NCBI RefSeq assembly: GCF_017313265.1 | Contig: NZ_JAFLQZ010000001.1 | Coordinates: 496,001-560,000 of the forward strand | DNA: 64,000 nucleotides | Direction: 5' to 3' | Source of the DNA: Hymenobacter telluris | Lineage (GTDB): Bacteria; Bacteroidota; Bacteroidia; Cytophagales; Hymenobacteraceae | In this document: positions 51,582-60,286 of the stretch, piece by piece | Position numbering within the stretch: the stretch's first letter is position 1 | Layout of the letters: each line of letters opens with the position of its first letter | The notes under the pieces: generated by a model | The model's database searches: none | Seen by the model: the letters and a program-made list of their open reading frames with translations, nothing else | Told to the model about the DNA's origin: nothing | Translations under genes and position numbers: made by a program

Positions 51582-54500
51582 TTAGAAGGAAACGTCGAGG
51601 CCGGCAGACACAACCCGCACGGCCGGATACACCCGGCCGCTGCTGCTGCCGCCACCGCCACCGAAGCCAATGCTTTCACTGAACTCCGAAACTTCAGGGT
51701 CGAACCCAATTTTCTTTAAGTGGCTGATGGTGAACAAATCCTGGCCCGAGGCAAAGATTCGCAGCCGCTGAATGCCCACTTTGCGGGTCAGGGTGGTGGG
51801 CAGCGAGTAGCCGAGCTGCACGTTCTTGAGGCGGGCATAGGCCGCGTCGCGCAACCAGTAATCGGAGCCCTGGATGTTGTTGGTGGAGGCCGTGCCGATG
51901 GTCAGGCGAGGGTACGAGGCGTCGGCGTTGGTGGGCGTCCAGCGGTCCAGGTGCTGGGTGTACACATTCTCCCAGTTGTTGTGGAAGGCTTCCACGCCCT
52001 CGCCGCGAATGTAGAGGCTGCGCTTGCCCACGCCCTGCACGAACACCAGCAGGTCGAAGCCCTTGTAGTCGGCGGAATAGGTGGCCCCGAAAGTGTAGCG
52101 CGGAAACGGGTTGCCGAGGATAAACCGGTCGTCCTGATTGATGCGGCCGTCGCCGTTGCGGTCCACGTAGCGAATGTCGCCGGGCCGCACCGAGCCGGGC
52201 GCCACAAAGTCGGGCACAGGTCCTGCGGCCACTTCCTCGGGCGTCTGGTAAAGGCCGTCGGAGCGCAACCCGAAGTACGAGTTGATGGGGAAACCCTCAC
52301 GGATGATGTTGGTGGCATCGCCGCCGCGGATGGTTTCCACGCCCCGGGTGTTGGTTACGGTGTTGCGGCTGTCGGCCGCGTTCAGGGTCAGGCTGTGGTT
52401 GTAGCCACGCTCGGTGCGCTGCCGGTAGGTCACGGACACTTCCCAGCCCTGGTTGCGCACGCTGGCTGCATTCTGCGTGGGGGCCCCGGCCCCGAAAACG
52501 CCGGCCACGGGCAGGTCAATAAGAATGTCGTTGGTGCGCTTATCGAAAGCATCTACGCTCACCGTCAGCGCGTTCTGCAGGAAACTGGCGTCGATACCGG
52601 CGTTACCCATCGTAGACGTTTCCCAGGTGATGTCGCGGTTGGCGGTGTTGAAGAAGTTGCCGGGTACGGGCTGCCCGTTGAAAGAGTAGATGCCGGGCGC
52701 AAGGCTGATGGTGCTCAGGTAGCGGTACAGGCCGATGTTCTGGTTGCCCAGCTGCCCGATGGAAGCGCGCAGCTTCAGGTCGGAGAATACGGGCTGAATG
52801 AAGTCGAGAAACTTCTCTTGCAGCGGGCGCCAACCCAATGAAACCGACGGGAAAAAGCCCCAGCGGCTTTCCTTGGCGAAGCGCGACGAGCCATCGTAGC
52901 GGAAGCTGGCTTCCACCAGATACTTTTCGTCGAAAGCGTAATTGAGGCGTCCGAATGCCGAGTTCAGGGCCCACTCTTCGTTGTTGCCGTACACGCCGTT
53001 GCCGGCAAAAGCGGTGCCGTTGCTCACCACCCCGAAGTTGTTGCCTGGCACGTTCAACACGCTGATGCCGGCGCGCGCCACGGTGAAATCTTCCGAAGAA
53101 TACCCCACCAACGCCTGCACCGCGTGTTTTTCAAACAGGTTCAGGTCGTAGTTCAGCGTGGCCTGGTAGTTGGTGAGCAGCGTGCGCTCGTGGTTGTTGC
53201 GCACGGCGTTGTTGCCGTCGCCGCCGGCCGTGGCCGAGCCGTCGAGCGTCACGTATTCCAGGCTGCGCCGGAACTCGTCCATCTGGTAGTTCCACAGGTC
53301 GCCCCCGGCCAAACCGCGCAGCTTCAGGCCTTTCACTAGCTCAAATTCGGCGTTCAGGTTGGCGTAGCCGTTGTCGTTGGAGTTGGTGCGCAGGCCGCCG
53401 TTGAGCAGGCGGTTGGCCGAGTTGCTGGTGGAGGTAGCCGGCGTCACGAAGTTGCCATTCTCGTCCTGCACCGGATAAATGCGCGGAATGCGGGCCGCGT
53501 CGCTGATAATCCACTGCGAATCGTAGGCGTGTTCCCGGATTCCCACGTGGGCGTAGGAGAAGATGCCGCCTACCTTGAGCCGGTCCGTTACCTGCGTGGT
53601 GAGGTTGAGGCGGGTGTTGAGGCGTTTGAAGCCGTAGTTGTCACCATAGAACAGGCTGTTTTGGTCTACGTAGCCCAGCGAAATTAAGTAGCGCGTCTGG
53701 CCCGAACTGCCGCTCAGGCTCAGGTTGTGGTTTTGCTGCAACGCTTCCTCCCGCAGCACGCGGTCCAGGTGCCACTCGTAGTCGCCGCGCTCAGCGAAGT
53801 CGCGCATGGCCTGGGGCGAGAACTGTGGGGCCTGCCCGGAGTTGACCAGCGCCTCGTTTTTGAGCTGCATAAACTCCAGGCCGCTCACCGGCTTGCGCTG
53901 GAAGTTCGGCGCCTGCACGCCGATGAGCGTGTTGTAGTTAAGCACGGGCTTCTGGTTCAGCGCACCCTGCTTGGTGGTCACCAGCAGCACCCCGTTGGCC
54001 CCGCGCGAGCCGTAAATAGCAGCCGACGAGGCATCCTTGAGGACCGTTATGCTCTCAATATCGTTGGGGTTGAGCGCATTGAGCGACCCAGCAATGCCAT
54101 CTACAATGATGAGTGGCGAGGCATTGCCCAACGTTCCGACCCCCCTAATGTTGATGTTGAGCCCGGCCCCCGGCTCGGCACTGCTCTGCTGAATGGTCAG
54201 GTTCGGGGCCGAGCCCTGCAAGGCCTGCGCCACGGTCGTTACCGGCCGGTTTTCCAGCGTCGCCGCCGATACCGTATTGATGGCGCCCGTCACGTTGGCT
54301 TTCTGCTGCGTGCCATACGCCACCACCACCACCTCGTTCAGGGTTTTCGCATCGGTTTCGAGGCGAACGGCAAGATTCGCAACCGGGCCCGTGATGGTTA
54401 TTTCGCGGTTAATCATGCCCACCGAGCTGAATACCAACACGCTGCCCTCCGGCACCGTCAGCGAGAAGCTGCCGTCGGGGTTGGTGCTCTGCCCTTGGCT

Positions 54501-55040
54501 CGTACCCTTCACAACAATGGTTACGCCCGGCAGGCCTTCGCCCGTGTCGCTGGTCACCCGCCCAGACACTAGCACGTCGGCCGCCGCTGCCGAGCTATTG
54601 GCACGGGTTGGGCGCGGGAGTGTGGGTTGCGGAAACGATTGCGGAACCGCGACGGCCGTCGGTACTGGCTCAAGGGCCTGACTGGCTGCGCTTTCCGGAA
54701 CGATAACGTAAACGCCCCCTTCGAGCTGCTCGAAGCGCAGTCCGCTGTGCTTGGTAGCGTGGCGTAGCGCCCGAGCGAGCGGGGCCGCGCTTAGGTCGTA
54801 CCGGGGCAGCGTTTTGCCAACTGTTAGCTGGCTGCGGTACAGGAAAGTCACTTTGTACGTGGCTTTCAGCTCCTGCAAAAAATCGTCCAGCGCTTCCATA
54901 TTAGCGTGCCTGACGGCCCGGGGAGAGGGGCCGGCCGGGTCTTGCGAAGCCAGGGCCAGGGCCCCCTGGGCTCGACTTGCGCCGCCGGTTACAACGCCTA
55001 GCAGCAACGCTTGGCATACATAACGAGTGAAGTTTGCCAT
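51582..55040 (-). CDS. SusC/RagA TonB-dependent outer-membrane transporter with N-terminal signalling (STN) domain
   Basis: 1152 aa. After the leader, residues ~48-116 are a secretin/TonB STN domain (LQELKATYKVTFLYRSQLTV), as in FecA-type transporters that signal to FecR. Then a carboxypeptidase-regulatory-like domain (~157-230), a plug beginning with LNEVVVVAYGTQQKANVTGA and holding the plug motif IRGVGTLGNASPLIIVDGI, and a 22-strand barrel with C-terminal Phe (AGLDVSF). It imports glycan fragments with energy from TonB. The STN domain plus adjacent FecR and sigma genes indicates substrate-induced transcription of the locus. Confidence 0.94.
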   Translation of the reverse strand: MANFTRYVCQALLLGVVTGGASRAQGALALASQDPAGPSPRAVRHANMEALDDFLQELKATYKVTFLYRSQLTVGKTLPRYDLSAAPLARALRHATKHSGLRFEQLEGGVYVIVPESAASQALEPVPTAVAVPQSFPQPTLPRPTRANSSAAAADVLVSGRVTSDTGEGLPGVTIVVKGTSQGQSTNPDGSFSLTVPEGSVLVFSSVGMINREITITGPVANLAVRLETDAKTLNEVVVVAYGTQQKANVTGAINTVSAATLENRPVTTVAQALQGSAPNLTIQQSSAEPGAGLNINIRGVGTLGNASPLIIVDGIAGSLNALNPNDIESITVLKDASSAAIYGSRGANGVLLVTTKQGALNQKPVLNYNTLIGVQAPNFQRKPVSGLEFMQLKNEALVNSGQAPQFSPQAMRDFAERGDYEWHLDRVLREEALQQNHNLSLSGSSGQTRYLISLGYVDQNSLFYGDNYGFKRLNTRLNLTTQVTDRLKVGGIFSYAHVGIREHAYDSQWIISDAARIPRIYPVQDENGNFVTPATSTSNSANRLLNGGLRTNSNDNGYANLNAEFELVKGLKLRGLAGGDLWNYQMDEFRRSLEYVTLDGSATAGGDGNNAVRNNHERTLLTNYQATLNYDLNLFEKHAVQALVGYSSEDFTVARAGISVLNVPGNNFGVVSNGTAFAGNGVYGNNEEWALNSAFGRLNYAFDEKYLVEASFRYDGSSRFAKESRWGFFPSVSLGWRPLQEKFLDFIQPVFSDLKLRASIGQLGNQNIGLYRYLSTISLAPGIYSFNGQPVPGNFFNTANRDITWETSTMGNAGIDASFLQNALTVSVDAFDKRTNDILIDLPVAGVFGAGAPTQNAASVRNQGWEVSVTYRQRTERGYNHSLTLNAADSRNTVTNTRGVETIRGGDATNIIREGFPINSYFGLRSDGLYQTPEEVAAGPVPDFVAPGSVRPGDIRYVDRNGDGRINQDDRFILGNPFPRYTFGATYSADYKGFDLLVFVQGVGKRSLYIRGEGVEAFHNNWENVYTQHLDRWTPTNADASYPRLTIGTASTNNIQGSDYWLRDAAYARLKNVQLGYSLPTTLTRKVGIQRLRIFASGQDLFTISHLKKIGFDPEVSEFSESIGFGGGGGSSSGRVYPAVRVVSAGLDVSF

Positions 55041-55093
55041 AAAAGAAAGGAAGGTGGGATTTTAGGTAAGGTCTGTCAGCAAAATTCTGTTAA

Positions 55094-56158
55094 TCAGCGC
55101 GTTATTGAACGAAAGCGCACTACGTTTCCAGTCCGTGTAACTTGGATGTCCAGCGCTTTCGCCAGCGCCGGCAATAGCACATCAAGCGAGTTGGCGGGCA
55201 CGTCGCCCGTGATTTCCTGGTTCAGAATGGCAGGGTCGCTGACCTCTACCTGCAAATGGTAAGAGCGGCGCAGCAGCTGCACGATTTCGCGAACCGGCGT
55301 ATCCTGAAACCGCAGCTGGTCCTGGGTCCAGGCTGAGTACAGGTCGGGCTTCACCCGGCGTCGCGTCAGGGCCGGGCGGGCCGTGCTGGTTTCAACCAAG
55401 TCGCCGGGCTGCATGGCCATATTTTCGCGGGTCAGCCCCGCCTTCCGGTCTACTATCACCTTGCCCGACCGCAGCACCACTTTGGTGGCCCCGGCCCGGC
55501 TGTTTACATCGAACTGCGTACCTACCACCGAAACTGCCAACTCGCCGGCGTGTACCACAAACTTGACGTGAGCCGGAGCCGCCTGAATGTTGCTGACCGG
55601 CTGCGCGGCCCGGTGAGTGACCTGGAAATAGGCTTCGCCCGTGAGCCACACTTCGCGCGGGGTGCTGGCAGTCCATTGGCCCGTAGTGGTCAGGGTGGAG
55701 TTGGCGTTGAGGGTCACAACCGAATTGTCGGGCAGCACCACGGTGCGCCGCTGTCCGTTGGCGGTTGTGTAGCGAACCATTGTGGCGGCTTCCTTGCCCG
55801 GCCCGACCCACTGCCACCACCCAACTACGGCAAGCAGGGCCAGCATCAGGGTGCTGAGCCATAACAAACCAGCGCGCCGCTGGCTCCGCAACCGGGGCCG
55901 CGCTACTGGCGCATGCTGCAAGCGCTTGCGCAGCCGGATGAGTTCCTGCTGCTTTACACCTGCCGGCACCAGGTTGTGCTGTGCCGGGCCCAGGCCCTTC
56001 ACCAGCGCGTAGGCTTCGCGGGCAGCTTCTTGCTGCTGGGGGTGCTCCTTTAGCCAGGCTTGCCAGAAGATTCCGGCTTCGGAGTCAGCATCGGCCACGA
56101 ATTCTTGGAACGACTCATCGAGCACGAAATCATCGACAGCGTAACGTATAAAATCCAT
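55094..56158 (-). CDS. FecR-family anti-sigma factor
   Basis: 354 aa. Cytoplasmic sigma-binding N-terminus, one membrane helix at ~97-115 (AGLLWLSTLMLALLAVVGWW), then periplasmic FecR domain (VVLPDNSVVTLNANSTLTTT, REVWLTGEAYFQVTH) and a DUF4974-like C-terminus that usually contacts the SusC STN domain. It holds the ECF sigma until the transporter binds glycan. It lies between sigma and SusC on the same strand with ~53 nt before SusC. Confidence 0.93.
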   Translation of the reverse strand: MDFIRYAVDDFVLDESFQEFVADADSEAGIFWQAWLKEHPQQQEAAREAYALVKGLGPAQHNLVPAGVKQQELIRLRKRLQHAPVARPRLRSQRRAGLLWLSTLMLALLAVVGWWQWVGPGKEAATMVRYTTANGQRRTVVLPDNSVVTLNANSTLTTTGQWTASTPREVWLTGEAYFQVTHRAAQPVSNIQAAPAHVKFVVHAGELAVSVVGTQFDVNSRAGATKVVLRSGKVIVDRKAGLTRENMAMQPGDLVETSTARPALTRRRVKPDLYSAWTQDQLRFQDTPVREIVQLLRRSYHLQVEVSDPAILNQEITGDVPANSLDVLLPALAKALDIQVTRTGNVVRFRSITR

Positions 56159-56209
56159 AACCTCGGGGAGAAAGTGTCTGCTTTATCTCAACCACTCCCG
56201 GCGGGCCTT

Positions 56210-56226
56210 TTTATACTCGTATTTAG
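56210..56226 (-). promoter_or_regulatory. Candidate ECF promoter motif, site 2
   Basis: TTTATACTCGTATTTAG on the plus strand, i.e. CTAAATACGAGTATAAA toward FecR, about 52 nt upstream of its ATG. It is nearly identical to site 1 at 36693-36707. Confidence 0.4.
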
Positions 56227-56264
56227 TTGTGATTTTTTTAAAATTATTTGTAATTAACTGATTA

Positions 56265-56879
56265 TCAGAGAAATAATTTTAGTATTTCCAGCTTATGCGC
56301 AAATGCCCACTGCCCTGCCAGCCCCACTACAGCCAAGGGGGGCAGGGCTTGCCGCAACCGCGTAATGGCCTGATGAATCAGGTTGCGCACCGACTGCGGA
56401 TGCAAGGCCATAATATCCGCAATCCGGTCGTAGGCAAACCCATCGAAGAACTTCAGGTGCAAGGCTTCGCGCTGGCGGTTGTTGAGTTGGCTAATGGCTG
56501 TCATCAGCTGCTCCTGCCGCTCACCCGAAAGCTGTTGAGCAACCAGGAAGTCTTCGGGCGAATACTGAATTTTGAACTCGGCTTCGTAGTCGGCCGGCAG
56601 CTGGCTGTGGCGTTGCGCGGCCGTCAGATCGTCGGTTACCTGGTGGCGTAGCGCCTTAAACAGGTAGGGCTTCAGTACCGCTACGGCCCCCAGCTGCGAC
56701 CGGCGTTGCCAAAGGCGCTGAAACAGGTTTTGAATGGCGTCTTTCGTTAGTTCCTCGTCACGGCTCAGCCGCATCCCGTAGCTGTACAAGCCGTCGTAGT
56801 AAGCCAGAAAAATGCGCTCGAATGCTTGTTCACTGCCTGCCCGGAAGTCATCCCACAGCGAGGCATTGGACGAAGACAT
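56265..56879 (-). CDS. ECF RNA polymerase sigma factor (partner of FecR)
   Basis: 204 aa. Region 2 (ERIFLAYYDGLYSYGMRLSR, IQNLFQRLWQRRSQLG) and region 4 (AISQLNNRQREALHLKFFDG, MALHPQSVRNLIHQAITRL). A hydrophobic tail beyond the usual end (VVGLAGQWAFAHKLEILKLF) is absent from the paralogue at 36819. It is expected to transcribe the SusCDE operon when released by FecR. The gap to FecR is unusually AT-rich. Confidence 0.92.
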   Translation of the reverse strand: MSSSNASLWDDFRAGSEQAFERIFLAYYDGLYSYGMRLSRDEELTKDAIQNLFQRLWQRRSQLGAVAVLKPYLFKALRHQVTDDLTAAQRHSQLPADYEAEFKIQYSPEDFLVAQQLSGERQEQLMTAISQLNNRQREALHLKFFDGFAYDRIADIMALHPQSVRNLIHQAITRLRQALPPLAVVGLAGQWAFAHKLEILKLFL

Positions 56880-57261
56880 AAACGAGCTAGTTGAAGGATA
56901 ATCGGAAGAAACAGTAACAATCTACGATACCGAAGTTGGTATAAACTACCTCCAACTGGTGGAGGCTGGTCTGTTCGGATAACGTTCCGGCCAACGTGCG
57001 GATTAAGTGTTAAGCCTGGCACTCTCAAAACTGCGGCATCATTTGGCACTATGCGGGTGCTGCTAATACAAGGTTTTCAGATTGCGCTGTAACGGTGAGG
57101 ATACAGAATTGCCAAAACGATTAAGCTGCGCTTGGCAGGAAGACAAGTATATAACAATTAAGGCAATTAACTGCACTGAGTTGCTATATCATGTGACGTG
57201 CCATGGCGAGCCAACTCGCACTTCATAGCTCTGAGTCCCGCCAAACAAAGATGTCTAAAAC
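56880..57261. other. Intergenic region upstream of the sigma gene, IS edge
   Basis: 382 bp with no gene. The sigma promoter should lie in its left part; the right part (57150-57260) runs into the transposase remnant. I saw no clear terminal inverted repeat. Confidence 0.5.
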
Positions 57262-57808
57262 TTGAGGTTGAACGGCTTGTCCCTGCGCCTACGCCGCTGG
57301 CTCCAGCAACTCTGCCCCGCACCAGCAGACCTGCAGGGAGCCGCTGAGTTAGATGAATTGTACTTCGGGCCGGGTGCGCGGCAAGCGGGGCCGTGGCGCG
57401 GGCGGCAAAACCATCGTCTTCGGCTTGGGCAAACAGGACGGCCAGGTCTACACCGAAATCGTCCTGAATTGCCAGAAAGAAACCTTGCAGGCCATTATTC
57501 GGGGGAAAACTGATGTGGCAGCGATGGTCAATACCGATGGCTGGCGCGGGTATAACGGGCTGGTGGATGTGGGAGTTGACCGCCACTTCCGCGTGCGCCA
57601 CGGCCAGGATGAATTCGTTCGGGGCGCGTCCCACAGCAACGGCATCGAGTCCTTTTGGCGCTTCGCCAAAGCTCGTCTGCAGCCTTTCCGCGGCGTGGCC
57701 AAATACACTGTCGAACTGCACTTAAAAGAGTGCGAATTTCGCTTCAACCACCGCCACCAAAACCTCTACAAGCTCCTGCTTAAATTGCTCCGACAACAGC
57801 CCCTTTAG
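57262..57808 (+). pseudogene. IS1595-family (ISXO2-like) transposase, truncated and frameshifted
   Basis: The first frame reads LQGAAELDELYFG, the second continues GRVRGKRGRGAGGKTIVFGL, VNTDGWRGYNGLVDVGV, SHSNGIESFWRFAKARL and HLKECEFRFNHRHQNLYKLL. These are the DDE (here D, D, E with N) motifs of ISXO2-like transposases. The two frames join if one base is removed in GGGCC at about 57367-57371. The N-terminal third of the enzyme is missing or unrecognisable, so the element is dead. Confidence 0.85.
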
Positions 57809-57879
57809 CTAGGTTTACTTCCTAAGCCCCTTGTTATTCTCGTTCTTCCTGAAGCAGGCGACAATGGTGAGTAGTGCGG

Positions 57880-58356
57880 TTACTTGTTGCTGGTCAGGCT
57901 ACTATGGCTCTTGCCAGCGGTGCCATCCAACATCATCAGGATGCCGCTGGTCAGGCTGCCGATAATGGTGCCGAGCAGGATAATCGAGCCGGCAAGCACG
58001 AAGGGGCTGAGATGTTGGTTGAAATAAATTTCATTGTTTAACTCTCGGTGAAAGGCTGGATGCAGAAAGCTGGCATAAAGGAAAATGAATGCCGCGAAGA
58101 GCACCGACCCAACCAAGGAAACCAAAAAACCTAGCTTCAACCCTGATAAATAGGAAATGGGGTTATCTGTTTGCGCTTTGAAAGCCCGCACAGCCAGAAC
58201 AACCACCACTACCGTAAACGCATGACTACCAAAGCGCACCAGCTGGCTTCTGTGTAAATCTAGTGCGTAGATTAGAAAGAAATAGAAGCACATACATGCG
58301 AAAGCAAGGATGCCGTACAAGAGGCTTAACCTGGAAACTGAAGCGTCGGTTGTCAT
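57880..58356 (-). CDS. DUF4199-like membrane protein
   Basis: 158 aa with four membrane segments (LLYGILAFACMCFYFFLIYA, FTVVVVVLAVRAF, LGFLVSLVGSVLFAAFIFLY, LAGSIILLGTIIGSLTSGIL). The pattern of a short YLSGLKLG loop between helices 2 and 3 and a C-terminal helix is that of DUF4199 proteins, common in Bacteroidota and of unknown function. It is not linked to the neighbouring IS remnant or TerC. Confidence 0.7.
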   Translation of the reverse strand: MTTDASVSRLSLLYGILAFACMCFYFFLIYALDLHRSQLVRFGSHAFTVVVVVLAVRAFKAQTDNPISYLSGLKLGFLVSLVGSVLFAAFIFLYASFLHPAFHRELNNEIYFNQHLSPFVLAGSIILLGTIIGSLTSGILMMLDGTAGKSHSSLTSNK

Positions 58357-58642
58357 TGAGTGCAGAAGTGTAAATTGGGAGAATAGTTGGCGGGCAAACC
58401 GAGGGACGGGAGGGCCGCAGTAAACATGGCAAGTTGGTACGGGCTTTTCTGTTTACCTATGTCAGAGGTGGTACCGGGCGGCCCGGCCCCGAAAGCGTAG
58501 TCAGTTATTTGGCGCAGCCACTCCCCGTAAGTATAGTCGGCCGGGGAATACGGTGCCGACGCCGGGTTACCGGACCCAGTGCCAATTAAGAGGGCAGCAG
58601 CGGCAAGCGAAAAACAGCGTTGCGCTACGGGGCCACCCCCAC

Positions 58643-59404
58643 CTACCTCCCGTGCACCGGCGGGGCCTTGGCCTTGCGCCGCAGCCGGATGTTGAGCATC
58701 TCGACCAGCAGCGAAAAGGCCATGGCAAAGTAGAGGTAGCCTTTGTCGAGGTGCTGATGCGCCGCTTCCATCACCAGCATCATCCCAATCATAATCAAAA
58801 AGGAGAGGGCCAGCATCTTAACCGTCGGGTGGCGGTTGACGAAGTCGGCCACTACGCCGCTGAAGGCCAGCATAATACCCATCGAAACCACAACGGCAAT
58901 CATCATTACCAGCACGTTATCCACCAGACCAACGGCCGTGAGAATGGAGTCGAAGCTGAACACCAAATCGATGATGATGATTTGCAAAATCACCTGCGAA
59001 AGGGCCTTGGTGGCGTTGCCCCCCATCTGTGCCAGCTCCTCTTCGCCTTGCAGCTTGGTGTGAATCTCGGTGGTACTCTTGTAGATCAGGAATAGGCCGC
59101 CGGCCAGCAAAATCAAGTCGCGGCCGCTGACCGGGAAGGGGGCGCTCAGCCACGGCAGCGTCAGGGTGAACAGGGCGGCCCGCAGGCTTACAATCCAGGA
59201 AATACTCAGCAGCAACCCAATACGAAACACCAAGGCCAGCAGCAGCCCAATCGTGCGTCCCCGTTTCTGCTCGGCCACGGGCAGGCGGTTGACCATGATG
59301 GAGATGAAGATGATGTTGTCGATGCCCAACACGATTTCCATCAGCGTCAGGGTCAGCAGACTAACCCAGGTGTCGACGTGCGAAAAGGCTTCTAAACCGT
59401 ACAT
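58643..59404 (-). CDS. TerC-family membrane protein
   Basis: 253 aa from the ATG at 59404 (MYGLEAFSHVDTWVSLLTLT). Two family-specific acidic membrane motifs: LMEIVLGIDNIIFISIMVNR and IIDLVFSFDSILTAVGLVDN. About seven helices. TerC proteins are involved in tellurite resistance or metal (manganese) handling at the membrane. The unit is monocistronic as far as seen; a terminator of the preceding gene lies just upstream. Confidence 0.9.
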   Translation of the reverse strand: MYGLEAFSHVDTWVSLLTLTLMEIVLGIDNIIFISIMVNRLPVAEQKRGRTIGLLLALVFRIGLLLSISWIVSLRAALFTLTLPWLSAPFPVSGRDLILLAGGLFLIYKSTTEIHTKLQGEEELAQMGGNATKALSQVILQIIIIDLVFSFDSILTAVGLVDNVLVMMIAVVVSMGIMLAFSGVVADFVNRHPTVKMLALSFLIMIGMMLVMEAAHQHLDKGYLYFAMAFSLLVEMLNIRLRRKAKAPPVHGR

Positions 59405-59471
59405 GGGGAAAACGAGGAGAGGTGAAAGACAGTTGGCGCGCCGGCAGCAAGTGCAACCGGCGTAGCGCGGC

Positions 59472-59502
59472 AATTAAAAAGGGGGCGCCGCGGCTGCCCC
59501 CG
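59472..59502 (-). terminator. Rho-independent terminator of the Rnk-like gene
   Basis: Minus strand reads GGGGGCAGCCGCGGCGCCCCC followed by TTTTTAATTG, 38 nt after the stop at 59540. Confidence 0.75.
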
Positions 59503-59539
59503 TTAAGACCGGTGGTAGGTGGCGATAAGGTGTTGGTAG

Positions 59540-59944
59540 TTAGCTGGAAAAGTCGCCGATGGCTTCGGGCTGATACAGGATGGCCTCTAGCCAGTACGTG
59601 GCCTTTCCTTTGGGTAGAGGCCACGTCACCTTGTCGCCGACGCGGCAGCCGAGCACAGCTGTTGCTACGGGAGCCAGAATCGAGATTTTGCCGGCCTTCA
59701 CGTCGGCGTACTGCGGGTACACCAGCGTGATTTCCAGCTGGGCATCACTGTGCAAGTCGCGCAGCCGCACCCGGGAGTTCATCGTCACCACGTCGGGCAG
59801 GATGTCGGTGGCGGCAACCCGTTCGGCCCGGCGCAGCTCGTGGTTTAAGGCTTCCACCGGCCCATTGCCGAACTGCAAGCGGTGCGAAAGCACCAGCAGG
59901 TGCAAGCGGGCGTAATCGGCGTTGGTTACCCAAATCGTGTTCAT
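59540..59944 (-). CDS. Rnk/GreA-C-like transcription elongation-type factor
   Basis: 134 aa from the ATG at 59944 (MNTIWVTNADYARLHLLVLS). It has a short helical N-terminus and a C-terminal FKBP-like GreA/GreB domain: TMNSRVRLRDLHSDAQLEI, VYPQYADVKAGKISILAPVA and LGCRVGDKVTWPLPKGKATY. Without the long GreA coiled coil it matches Rnk (regulator of nucleoside diphosphate kinase), which binds RNA polymerase. Its target here is unknown. Confidence 0.85.
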   Translation of the reverse strand: MNTIWVTNADYARLHLLVLSHRLQFGNGPVEALNHELRRAERVAATDILPDVVTMNSRVRLRDLHSDAQLEITLVYPQYADVKAGKISILAPVATAVLGCRVGDKVTWPLPKGKATYWLEAILYQPEAIGDFSS

Positions 59945-60286
59945 GGCAAAAGGGGGTAGAAGGTGGAAGGAACGGAAACCGAGCACCAGCATCAAGCAAG
60001 CAGCGTGCTGCTACTCCGCTGGCGTGCAGCACCATGCTGCTCGGGTTTAGTAAAGAACCGACCCGCGCATGAGAATGAGATGAGAAGGAAATGAGAAATG
60101 ATGAGCGTCCCACTACCCGAGTCATCTGCGCCCGTTCTTGCCTTCCGCACACCCGCAATGGCGTAAGCCCCCACGCGGACCGGACGCAGCTAAATCCGTC
60201 CAGTCCACGTGGGGTACCAAGGGCGCTGCTTCTGTTTTCGTTGCCAATGCAGGCCGCAGGCAGGAACTGAGCCAGCTGGTTTCAAC
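59945..60286. other. Intergenic region with a hairpin downstream of the efflux operon
   Basis: 342 bp, no gene. CCCCCACGCGGACCGGACG at 60168 pairs with CGTCCAGTCCACGTGGGG ending at 60214, about 70 nt past the TolC stop; no U-tract follows. Confidence 0.55.
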
